From the NCBI RefSeq assembly GCF_000003815.2, contig NC_049980.1, positions 24,363,808-24,423,807 of the forward strand: a DNA stretch of 60,000 nt, written 5' to 3'. Shown here piece by piece: positions 51,301 to 59,490 of this stretch. Position 1 is the stretch's first letter, and every line of letters starts with the position of its first letter. The stretch comes from Branchiostoma floridae (Eukaryota > Chordata > Leptocardii > Amphioxiformes > Branchiostomatidae). The notes beneath the pieces are model-generated. The model made no database searches. It saw nothing but the letters and a program-made list of their open reading frames with translations, and was not told the DNA's origin. A program made the translations under genes and the position numbers.

Positions 51301-54300
51301 ACCGGCCTGCTCATGATGAGGTATGACTTGTGGTACTAACACTGTCGCTTTTACAGAAAGCTGACATCGCTCTTGCCGCATTCACTATCACATCTGAGAG
51401 GGAGCGTTACGTCGACTTTACGGAACGGTACATGGACTACGGTATCGGCTTTCTCATGAAACGGTTAGTTGCAGCTGATACGGTGAGCATGCGGCTTCCT
51501 TCGTGGCTTATAGATTCCCCATCCTTCCCCTTACGTGTGGACATCCCTACATCCCTCCACTCCGGTACTCGCCTTCATCTTGCCTTGTACATCGTTCCCT
51601 TGTCTAACCATTCCTCTATGACGGTGGATAGCCCAACCCGACCGCTTTGGTGCTGCATGCTGTCTATCATTCATATATGTTCATGTGTTGTTCTTATATG
51701 TATACGTGGATTTCCCCAGTGCAGTATGTCATGACTCTATCTGTCAATCCTCGTGCTCTTAAATGGGGTTTGCGGATTTCGGATGGATCCGCCACATACC
51801 CTTTGATTGTATCTTCATAGACCTTCAAGTCACGCTGGATGACAATCATCATTCCTGGTCTGGAAAGCTGCCTTTACAAATCAAGAATTTAGCTCGGCCA
51901 ACATGTTGGCGAGCTCTAAATGGGCATTTTCGGACGAAGAACGACCGACGTCCTGGCCTGGCGAGGCTCGGGCGAGTTGAAATTCGTCGAGCTCTGACCG
52001 ATCTACAAATTCGGCCGGCGTTCGCATGAACTGTAAAGCCGGCTTTAGTTCGCTCCCGAAGGTCGCTATCCGGGGGCTGCATCATTCCCCGAACTATGTT
52101 TGTACACGCGTATATGCTCCTATCTATGATGATGTGTAGCTGCTGTTACTCACTGAAAGCCCATCAAATCTCTGAACACATGGTCAGGCGTTTTGACTCA
52201 TCAGTCCACAACTCATGGATGGCAACAACATGTTCCGGAAGCGCTCGCCATGGATCGTCAAATGCTGATGTGTTACTCCTGACCGATCTGTATTCTTTCA
52301 TAACTTCCTGATTGGTTCAATCGCCACTATCATCATTCAATCCTTCCCTGTGCATGTCTTGTCCAACTGTGATCATGTCTGTTGTCACTTATATGGTGTT
52401 TTATAAGTTGCCATATTTCGTGCTGCGTGTATTCATAATAGCATTGCATGCTCGTATTGATAAATGTCAGGTGTTGTATCTCAGCATTTTTACCCTATCG
52501 TACATATGTTTCACCATTTCTTCAAATGATTTCTATGGACTGCATAAATACTGTAAATAAAAACAAACAATTGAACCAAAATCAGCTTAAATATTTACAT
52601 GGTTGACATGTATCCGTTTAGTTAAGCATGGATACGTGTTACACGTGTGTCGGTTGATCTGTGTCCGTCCACTAGACATTGCACGCAGTAGTCTTGATGA
52701 GGACGTCACGTCTGTTATTCCGCAGATCCAACAAAGAAAAACAGAACTACTTCGCCTTCCTGCTGCCCTTCCAGCCCGTGGTGTGGGCCTGCCTTCTGGC
52801 CGCCATATTTGTGGTCGCCATCATGCTTTTCATTACGTCACGCATTCGGATCAAACTGAACATTGCAAATCCGGAAAGAGACAATGACCGGCAATTCAAT
52901 ATCCGGAATTCCATCTGGTTCGCCTACGGATCTTTGGTCAGAAAAGGTGAGTTTCCAATGACAGTAGCATTGTCGTTTGTATACACGCAAGTGAACATAA
53001 CTAATGTGACAGAGATAACCTTATACTAAACATCTAGTAATGCAGTTTCCCCCGTTATATTTAAAGCCTATAAACTATTAACTCATATTCACTATCAGCT
53101 CATGTGCATACGTTCTGCGGCTGATGAGTAGCGTGACGGAAACATTAACTCCTGTTAATCTTACATAGTAAAGGGGCATTAAAGACGTGCTTCTATTTTA
53201 TTAGATGCGAAGAAAGCAAGTCCTTGGCAAGCATCTTTATTTCCCAATCCAGTGTAGTCTGTTTTTCATCTATACATTTTCTCTGATTTGATGAAGTCTA
53301 CCCAAACGCACACTTCATCTGGATATTTATGCCTTTCTTTTAAAGAGTATTTGCAGATTATGTATAGATTTGCAAAAGCTAGGGGTAACAGGTCGTTTAG
53401 TGCAATATAATCAGCTGTTGCCGCGCCGCGTGCCTGTGAAGCTGGAGTGTTATGCCAAAGGGCAGTTATACCGGCAATAGAGATACAGAGTCTTGACAAT
53501 CTTGTTCCTATGCCCCAACAATCCCCCCCCCCCCCCTTCCCCAGGCGTGGAGCCGGCTCCGCGGTCCCTGCCGGTCCGTATCATGGCGGGCACGTGGTGG
53601 CTGTTCGGTCTGATCGTCATCTCCACCTACACCGCCAACCTGACTGCCTTCCTCACCGTTAAGCGCCTGGAGCAGCCCATCAGGTCCATCGACGACCTGG
53701 CTAAACAGACGGAGATTGCCTATGGCATTCCCACCGGCGGCGGCCTCTACAGCTTCTTCCGCAGCCAACAAGGTACAGTGTGTAGATCTACCAGTGCCAT
53801 TGTGAAGTCTCACCCCTACATCACATTGCTGCAGGGCCACAAACATAGGATATGGTTGACCTAGAGAGCTCACGTTGTCTCCATATAGCCTTCGATGTGA
53901 AGAACATTACACGTTAAGGATCTTCTCTTCACATTATGCTTGACTAAAGTTTTATGATGATAATCTCTCGTTATTAGCGAAATCTTGCGTTGTCTGAAAC
54001 TGGTCAATATACATAGTGAATAATTAGCATCTTACAAGCCTGCCTTCTGTACAGGTACAGGGACGATCTACGAGCTGATGTGGAACTACATGAACACTGA
54101 GCCTACAACTTTCGTCAAAGGACTGACAGGGGGTGTAGAAAGAGTCAGACAGGTACAGTCAACTTAGATAAAGCTAAATGATAACCCATTAGCCAGCGAC
54201 GCTTCTTCAAGTTCTTGACCTTCCTGTTAACATGTTCAAAGTAGTCAAACTTCACTCTCACGTTTCCAAATATCCATCCATCCATGCATCCATCCATCCA

Positions 54301-56178
54301 TGCATCCATCCATGCATCCATCCATCCATCCATCCATCCATCCATGTACTTATGCCTGCCTCTCTCCTCCATCCATCCATCCATTCATCCATTCATTTAT
54401 CTCTCTCTACCTCCCTCCCTCCCTCCTCCATCCATTCATTCATCCATGCATCCGCCCATCCTTTTTCCAGGGAAACTTCGTCTTCATGTACGATGCCCCC
54501 ATACTAGAATACCGGGTGAACACAGATACATCGTGCCAGTTGATGCTGCTGCCCAATACTTTCCGTCCCCAGGGCTATGGTTTAGCCACCAGGAGTGACA
54601 GTGGTTTACAGGAGGGTCTATCGTTTGGGTATGTTGCGTTGGTATGGAGCTAGTTAGCGTCCTCAAGCACAGCTCAGAGGAGAGATATTCACTTTCATAA
54701 ATGACACGTGGTAGAAACTAGTAATAGCCACTGGAGGCAAGCTGCCAGTAACGCATGTCCAGCTCCACTCTTCAAACCAGACCACTTACAACTGGTGGCC
54801 AATCACTGCACTAAAAGTTGCTTTGTCCGGGCCTGGCAAGTGAATGAAATGAGGCCGGTTAATCCCCGAACACGTCACGCACCGCCACCGCACCTTACCC
54901 CTGCTCTGCCCTCCCTCAGGGTGAATTCCTGTTCATGTACGACACACCCATGCTGGAGTACCTCATCAAGAAGGACCCCAACTGTGAGCTGATGATGGTG
55001 GGGAAGCCGTTCCGCCAGCTCGGCTACGGCCTCGCCACGCAAACCAGCAACAGGTTGTCTCACGAGATCTCGCTTGGGTGAGTTAGGACCTCCTCTAGCC
55101 TTTCCAGCGATGCTGGCTGGTTCTCTGCGATGATGCATTGCTCAACTGATCATAGACCTGGACATTGAGTGAGGAAAACACATGCTACAACTTATTCTTC
55201 ATCACTTTTCTTGTAGTTAGTTGAAAGCATTGACTGTGGTGAGGTTTAGCATTACGTAAATCGCATTGAACATGTTGGAGAACCAAAGTAGCTTGTGATA
55301 GCAATGCAATGCGGATTCGCTTCGCATACCGGGTTACCGCTACTCTTTTCGATAAGTGTGTTGGGTTCCGTGCAAATAGCGGATTGGCGCTAACGCCTAA
55401 AACTCCTTCGTACATGGCATGGGATCTCCAGCCTAACGTCCTCCAGTAAATGATGCAAATAGATGCTCAACTTCAGGGCCGAAAATGTAATTTTGAAACG
55501 AACTGATATGACATTTCTCAAGTTGTTTTACCGTTCCTACTTCTCCTCCTCCTTCACAAGAATCCTGCACCTGAAAGAGAACGGCAAGATCACGGAGTTG
55601 CGGGACCGCTGGTGGCCGAAGGTGGGGTGCTCCATGGACGGGTCGGAGTCGGAGGCGGCAGCGGAGGGCCTTGCCTTGGACAGCTTTGTGGGCGTGTACA
55701 TCGTGGTGGCTGTGGGTGGCGCCCTGGCCATGGTGGCTGCACTAGCCGAGGTTTCCTGGCACAGCTACTGTAACAACAGGCCCAACGTACCCACGCAAGT
55801 AAGGGCGTTAGACCGAAGATTTGACTCAGATTGTTCAACTTTGATATCATCAGTTATCTTACGATGTCAGAATAGTCGTTACACCAATGTGAAGAGTAGG
55901 ACAGATAGGGAGGGATATGAAACTGTGATAAGTAAAATTATGGTTATTATAGTCACTGTAAGTCCAATCAAACGTTGATTTTTCTTCGTTGTGTATTACA
56001 GCAGGAGGACACAAACAACACTGTCTCTGAGCAGAGGAAGCTGACAGAGGAGGTTTTAAGGGGCATAGACAACGGAACCCTTCAGATCCTCATCAGAAAA
56101 ACGCCCCCTGTAATCGACACATGCCCAGCACACAACGGAGGTCCGCCGGACATAAAGTCTGATGGCAAATTCGTCTAA
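42335..56178 (+). CDS. Delta-type (GluD/Phi-like) ionotropic glutamate receptor without amino-terminal domain; spliced gene, ten exon positions
   Basis: A plasma-membrane ligand-gated channel subunit. Joining exons 1, 2, 3, 4a or 4b, 5, 6, 7, 8a or 8b, 9 and 10 gives 1533 nt (510 residues) with every junction in phase. Order: signal peptide 1-21; S1 of the ligand-binding clamshell 22-145; M1 about 155-174; pore loop about 196-212; M3 with gate motif TYTANLTAF (239-247); S2 about 252-396; M4 about 415-436; short cytoplasmic tail. Agonist residues retained are Tyr83, Thr112, Arg117 (binds the amino-acid carboxylate) and Asp328. Cys342 and Cys396 match the conserved S2 disulfide. [18 protein letters not shown], and ILHLKENG with WWPKVGC resemble GluD more than AMPA or kainate subunits. 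Family members are about 900-1000 residues because of an N-terminal domain that is not seen here. Exon 1 is the least certain link. Confidence 0.85.
43268..43331. repeat. Perfect 29-bp inverted repeat with 6-nt spacer
   Basis: The left arm (43268-43296, starting GGTCCAGCTGTAAAATATTC) is the exact complement of the right arm (43303-43331), around the spacer CATATA. A 10-bp direct repeat, AACCATATTC, flanks it at 43250-43259 and 43337-43346. It may be a foldback mini-element, a recent palindromic duplication, or a transcribed hairpin inside intron 1. Precursor microRNAs are usually imperfect with larger loops, so that reading is less likely. Confidence 0.95.
48622..48634. promoter_or_regulatory. 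Twin CACGTG E-boxes in intron 1
   Basis: CACGTGACACGTG holds two palindromic E-boxes one base apart in a GC-rich patch, about 1 kb upstream of exon 2. Such words bind bHLH-zip factors of the USF/MITF/Myc type. Function is inference. Confidence 0.3.
49641..49690 (+). CDS. Receptor exon 2: start of ligand-binding S1
   Basis: The acceptor TTGTTGCTGTAG and donor CTG|GTAAGT bound 50 nt that start in phase 1 and end in phase 0. The exon encodes [16 protein letters not shown]. The segment TLRVVTIL corresponds to the first beta-strand of the S1 lobe (RVVTVL in GluD), immediately before the E-x-P-F motif of exon 3. NGT is a potential N-glycosylation site. Confidence 0.88.
50511..50705 (+). CDS. Receptor exon 3: S1 core
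   Basis: Acceptor TTTTATACAACAG, donor GAC|GTAAGT, 195 nt, phase 0 to 0. It opens EAPFTMKEK and contains [11 protein letters not shown], the usual [FY]C-x-D-[LM] motif of this domain. It ends [19 protein letters not shown]. Tyr83 in TYG aligns with GluA2 Tyr450, the pocket tyrosine; W-x-GMV is near-universal in the family. Confidence 0.95.
50713..50830 (-). mobile_element. LINE-like 3' tail remnant in intron 3
   Basis: On the minus strand this reads as a retroelement 3' end. It has a GC-rich stretch (GGACCCGGCCTCATAGAG), then a small hairpin (ACAGATT...AATCTGT), then an A-rich tail with AATAAAGATAATAAAAA. Fragmented related sequence may continue to about 51120. No coding part remains. The assignment is by structure, not by matching a named family. 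Confidence 0.45.
51214..51320 (+). CDS. Receptor exon 4a: end of S1, alternative version a
   Basis: The acceptor CCTACCTTTTCCAG and donor GAG|GTATGA bound 107 nt, phase 0 to 2. It starts [20 protein letters not shown] and ends in GTGLLMM. It retains the agonist-binding Thr (FTIT) and the Arg that clamps the amino-acid carboxylate. It differs from exon 4b at seven of 35 full codons' residues, while 14 of the 28 identical residues use different codons. That pattern means an old duplication under purifying selection. Both copies are intact, so neither looks like a pseudoexon. Confidence 0.93.
51321..51356 (+). other. 36-nt spacer between exons 4a and 4b, with branch-point word TACTAAC
   Basis: The whole gap from the 4a donor to the 4b acceptor is 36 nt. 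It contains a perfect TACTAAC (51334-51340), with the likely branch A at 51339, only 18 nt from the 4a donor and 17 nt from the 4b acceptor. This is too short for spliceosome assembly in animals, so 4a cannot be joined to 4b. The arrangement is the classic steric basis of mutually exclusive splicing. Confidence 0.85.
51357..51463 (+). CDS. Receptor exon 4b: end of S1, alternative version b
   Basis: The acceptor GTCGCTTTTACAG and donor ACG|GTTAGT bound 107 nt, phase 0 to 2, the same length and phases as exon 4a. It starts [20 protein letters not shown] and ends in GIGFLMK. The DFT-x-RYMDY stretch is typical of GluD subunits. Agonist-contact residues are as in 4a; variable residues lie around the carboxylate-binding Arg and at the approach to M1. 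Either version leaves a split Arg codon completed by exon 5. Confidence 0.95.
51865..52046 (-). mobile_element. Short (182-bp) deletion derivative of an inverted-repeat DNA transposon
   Basis: Ends are AAGCTGCCTTTACA and the complement of AAGCCGGCTTTACA. The two end regions match the two ends of the 1.2-kb element at 58268-59490 in reverse orientation, with most of the inside missing. It lies in intron 4 of the receptor gene, antisense to the copy downstream of the gene. No coding capacity. Confidence 0.8.
52726..52946 (+). CDS. Receptor exon 5: M1 and first half of the pore loop
   Basis: Acceptor TGTTATTCCGCAG, donor AAAAG|GTGAGT, 221 nt, phase 2 to 1. It encodes the pre-M1 stretch [17 protein letters not shown]1, a short cytoplasmic loop and the pore helix [14 protein letters not shown]. 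The selectivity-filter residue (the AMPA Q/R site) is Arg210, codon AGA at 52940-52942, followed by Lys211 where relatives usually have Gln. The Arg is encoded in the genome; no editing of a Gln codon is needed. Confidence 0.95.
53523..53536 (+). repeat. Homopolymer C14 in the exon 6 acceptor tract
   Basis: A run of fourteen C precedes TTCCCCAG|G at the pore/M3 exon. Its length may vary between individuals or be misassembled. Confidence 0.95.
53545..53772 (+). CDS. Receptor exon 6: pore exit, M3 gate and start of S2
   Basis: The acceptor follows the C-rich tract; donor CAAG|GTACAG; 228 nt, phase 1 to 1. It encodes [16 protein letters not shown], then M3 ([20 protein letters not shown]), then [18 protein letters not shown], a stretch very close to GluD and AMPA/kainate S2 starts. 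The gate motif differs from the usual SYTANLAAF at Ser1 (Thr) and Ala7 (Thr). Pocket positions equivalent to GluA2 Ser654 and Thr655 are Gly278 and Leu279. Confidence 0.96.
54055..54152 (+). CDS. Receptor exon 7: S2 middle
   Basis: Acceptor CTTCTGTACAG, donor CAG|GTACAG, 98 nt, phase 1 to 0. It encodes [16 protein letters not shown] and [14 protein letters not shown], matching the MW-x-YM and GV-x-RVR motifs of AMPA-type S2. A second AG six bases later (54060) would remove a Thr-Gly pair in frame. Confidence 0.92.
54272..54452. repeat. (CATC)n array in intron 7
   Basis: About 180 bp of CATC/CCAT and CCTCC words fill most of the 318-nt intron and end shortly before the exon 8a acceptor. The His/Ile/Pro-rich frames are artefacts. 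The tract is a long pyrimidine-rich stretch on the sense strand. Confidence 0.95.
54471..54628 (+). CDS. Receptor exon 8a: S2 end, alternative version a
   Basis: The acceptor CCTTTTTCCAG and donor TTTGG|GTATGT bound 158 nt, phase 0 to 2. It encodes [14 protein letters not shown], a segment with the conserved Cys (TSCQLMLL), and [15 protein letters not shown]. The Asp in MYDAP occupies the position of the agonist amino-group contact (GluA2 Glu705). It shares 25 of 53 residues with exon 8b. The reading frame is intact. Confidence 0.92.
54920..55077 (+). CDS. Receptor exon 8b: S2 end, alternative version b
   Basis: The acceptor TGCCCTCCCTCAG and donor CTTGG|GTGAGT bound 158 nt, phase 0 to 2, the same as exon 8a. 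It encodes [27 protein letters not shown] and [19 protein letters not shown] and the following VG are closer to GluD and GluN3 than version a is. The 291-nt gap to exon 8a is long enough to splice, so exclusion here depends on frame or regulation rather than distance. Confidence 0.94.
55561..55798 (+). CDS. Receptor exon 9: end of S2, M4, juxtamembrane tail
   Basis: Acceptor CTCCTCCTCCTTCACAAG, donor CAA|GTAAGG, 238 nt, phase 2 to 0. It encodes [18 protein letters not shown], the disulfide Cys in PKVGC, then an acidic linker and M4 ([20 protein letters not shown]). It ends [14 protein letters not shown]. The helix and WWPK motif match the last S2 helix of GluD. Confidence 0.96.
56002..56178 (+). 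CDS. Receptor exon 10: cytoplasmic tail and stop
   Basis: Acceptor TTCTTCGTTGTGTATTACAG, 58 codons then TAA at 56176. A charged segment ([15 protein letters not shown]) is followed by a Pro/Gly-rich end finishing GKFV. The last residues do not form a standard class I PDZ ligand. The acceptor is a CAGCAG tandem, so one Gln may be optional. Coding status rests on the continuous frame from exon 9. Confidence 0.8.
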   Translation, partial: QEDTNNTVSEQRKLTEEVLRGIDNGTLQILIRKTPPVIDTCPAHNGGPPDIKSDGKFV

Positions 56179-57835
56179 CTGGTTGGTCAGGACACAGAAC
56201 GGGACTCATCATGAGCAATGCTATCAGTGTACGGCGAACGGCTGAATTCAATATTTTTTACCCGATACCTAGTGTCAATCGTCTGTACATGGTATGTGAA
56301 GCAACATGATCGTGATGTGCGAGATCGTCTGCCTGTCGACACATGGACCAAAGCGATCACAGAATGACTGCTTCTTCGTCTCTCTCCATGTTACAGTGGT
56401 GGTAAAAGAATACTATACAATATTCTACACTTTGACTCTGAATGAGTTCCGGAGGCAGATTGTAAGCCGGCGATGTAACCTGAACGGAACTGAGAATTAC
56501 GTTCTTGATATACAGGACTTACTTTTTTGCATCATCTACAATTCTGCCTTTGGAGATGTGGAGACTGCAACGAATGATTACTGAGCAACTGCAAAACAGT
56601 TGGTCAGAGGATGAAGGCCTTAAAATGTCAGTGGGTACACATAGTGCAGACGGACATGACAGTCTGAGATGTGAAGAGACTGTAGATGTAATGACAGCTC
56701 ATAACAACGTATCAAGCTTGCTGCTGCACTTCCATGTAATCCCGAAGGACATGACAAATCGTGACCAAACGTACTCTACCTTGTAACTGTATGTGGCTCT
56801 TCTAGCATAACAAATGCAACCCTTCCTCCCTAAAGGCAATTTCCAAAGTGTATAATGAAGAAATTTGCTACATATCATATTGTAGTACCCACATGAGGTG
56901 AAAACGATCAATTCTGTAATGTTATATCGTGTGTGTCTTTCGAAGACATGTGATGACACAGTGATCACGTCCTCATGAAGTGGTTGTTCAGTCACTGGTG
57001 ATCTTCTGTGATGCAGCCATGCACTTGAACTAAAGCAGCAGATCTAGAATGCAATGAATGTCAACACAAAAATGAGACAGTTTTCTTGCAATCTGATAGA
57101 CAAGAGCCAAGAGCAACCCATATTTCTCCATTAGTAAGAGCTGATTTCGTCACACTTCAAACAAAAATCAGTAAGTTAATGAATACAAACAGACTCAACA
57201 AATGACGAGCCTGATATTCCACAGGTCTGATACACCTATGATCTACATGGCTGGCAAGACAACTTCCTACGTTTGGCAAGTAAGATAATCAAGTCTGCAA
57301 CAAAAGATTGTCTAGGCACACGCATCAGGGACAGAGCAAGAAAAGTGTCGTCTGAGAAAAAACTCTGAGTGTCCACTTAAGGTACTCGAAGAGCAGACCT
57401 CATCCCATTGGTGCAGATTGCTTATTATGCTCACCATTCACCATAAGAACATATCCTCTGTATCTCATTATGTTCATTCTATGTACCATATGGTGGTACA
57501 AGTTTTCTTTGAGGACAACATAGGGAAGATGTAAGAATTATGATCACTATATACACCAATGTGACTCTTTGACAAACATAAGCCATTGCTTTAGAGTAAA
57601 TCTTTTTTTAATGATTATGATGCTTTAAAATAAATTGTGGGCCATGGTGTATATTCTAGAGATACTAATGAGACACTTTGACAGGAGTTTTCAGATGCTT
57701 TTTCCTCTGAGGGAAAAATGGTGAAACTGAATAATATGAAATATATAAAACAGATGTATAATGAAGCTCCTTTGGTCACATGAGGTGTTGGTGTAATGAA
57801 TTCCTGCCACATTCTATCAAAATGCCATCAATAAA
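56179..57835 (+). other. Probable 3'UTR of the receptor gene
   Basis: No further supported exon follows the stop. The region is moderately AT-rich and ends near the poly(A) signal at 57830. Open frames in it (for example 56306-56584) are short and motif-free. An earlier AATAAA at about 57628 offers an alternative end. Confidence 0.5.
57830..57835 (+). terminator. Poly(A) signal AATAAA
   Basis: A canonical hexamer, followed about 20-30 nt later by T/GT-rich sequence (TTAATTCTGTTTGT). It would end a transcript with a 3'UTR of about 1.65 kb. Confidence 0.5.
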
Positions 57836-57869
57836 GTAGAATTTCTATGCTGGCTGTTAATTCTGTTTG

Positions 57870-57893
57870 TACACACACACACGCACACACACA
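57870..57893. repeat. Short (CA)n microsatellite
   Basis: About 24 bp of CA with one CG variant, just past the receptor poly(A) signal. Confidence 0.9.
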
Positions 57894-58267
57894 AACATGG
57901 GATTTCAAAACATTTTATTTTTTTTAGTAAAAAACAGGCAACAGAAAAAGGTACAAAGCACCACTATAGTTAAGAAATATTTCGTCGAGAGGGCACAAAT
58001 AGACATTCCATGATTAACTATATTGTACTTCTGTGGATAAAATATATACATATATGTCACAGTAAACATTGGAATCCAGAAGAATTCAGAATTCCAATCC
58101 CTATAGGGGAGATTGGGATTCTACAAAAATGTTAAAGCCTCTGGTGTATTACTTAAAAAAATTTAAAGTTAGCCATGGATTAAGGTATTATGCTAGTCAC
58201 AGCAGTTAACACCCCCTACCTGTTTGACCTGGCACTGCAGGTTATCCTATACATGTAGGCTGTGCTA

Positions 58268-59490
58268 AAGCCGGCTTTACAATTCATGCGGACGCCGGCC
58301 GAATTTGTAGATCGATCAGAGCTCGCCGAATTTCAACATCGCCCGAGTATCGGCTGTATTTTTCGCTGAAAATCTGCCCCCTTTACAAATGGACGGAGCC
58401 CGTCCAACGTCCGCCCAAGACAACTGATTATAATTTGTCAATGAGATTATACTATGTCTTGAACATGGACGAAGTCAGAACTGACTAACCTTGTAAAAAG
58501 CCAATATTTGTGTAAAATTTAATTTCTGAGTTGCGGGATATATGTAGGACATGAGTGGAGTGGATGGGCACACTGAAAACAATGATATCAACAGGAATGT
58601 TGTGACACACCAATCCAAAAACTACCACAAGTGCCACAAAGTCAACAAACCAGTCTGATTCACCATAATACAATAATATTGACAAATTTGACATCGGGCG
58701 AACCTCGGGCAAACCTCGGGCGAACCTTGGGCGAAGGCCGGCAAAGGCCGTCTGAGTTTCAGACTGGAAGCCTTTAGACATGATGAATATATGATCTAAC
58801 ACATTCAAACCTATAGCAAAAGAAATAGATAGGAGGTACTGTCTTGGTGTCCAATTGCCTTACATTATAAATAAAAGGTACGCAGCTATTTTTTTTATAG
58901 AAAAGTTCATACAGTAGTCTTTATTTATCTTATATTTCGGAACAAACTTTTTATTAAAGATGAACGGCCAAAACAAAGGGCACGTGTTCAACACAGTTGT
59001 CAAATTGATTAGGTGACAGTTAAAATTTTGCCGGAGCCCTCACAAGCTCCCAGCGACACCAGCACAATGCTCGTCCAAAGCACGCCAAACTAGTTTAAAG
59101 TCGGACGGAATATCGTCCGGTTATTGCAGGAAGCCCGAACGAGTCTGGCACGAGGCTTAAGAGTTCGGGCAAACTCCGACCGAAAAAAAGAGAGTCAAAA
59201 ACCGTCGGGTTGCCGCCCGAGTATTGGCCAAGTCTTGGCCATTGCTCGGACAAGCTCCGGTCGAGCTACAGGCAACCCATTGAGGAGCTCTCCGAGCTCA
59301 ATGCTCACCGCCGAGGCCTCGCTGAAATTAAGCGCAGCTGCAAGTGCCCCGCAAACGCCGGCCGAGCTGCAAAAATTTGCTCGAGGTCCGCATAATCGCC
59401 AAAGCGCCGGTCATACTCCGGCCGAAAATGTCCATTTGGAGCTCGCCAACAACTTGGCCGAGCTAAATTCTTGATTTGTAAAGGGGGCTT
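58268..59490 (+). mobile_element. 1.2-kb non-autonomous DNA transposon with inverted termini
   Basis: The left end AAGCCGGCTTTACAA and the right end (complement AAGCCCCCTTTACAA) form imperfect terminal inverted repeats of about 15 bp. Both subterminal regions recur in the 182-bp element at 51865-52046. The right-end region of 59423-59490, with CGCCAACAACTTGGCCGAGC, is the clearest match. The interior is rich in CGG/CTCGG words and contains an 11-bp direct repeat (CGGGCGAACCT type) four times at 58695-58738. No transposase is encoded; the open frame at 59124-59474 is low-complexity. No target-site duplication could be fixed. Confidence 0.75.

Noticed and set aside
54232-54653. His/Ile/Pro-rich open frames over exon 8a
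   Set aside because: They translate the CATC array in the wrong context; only the part from 54471 to 54628 is an exon.
59124-59474. 116-residue Ala/Arg/Ser-rich open frame
   Set aside because: It is low-complexity translation of the transposon interior and has no transposase motifs.
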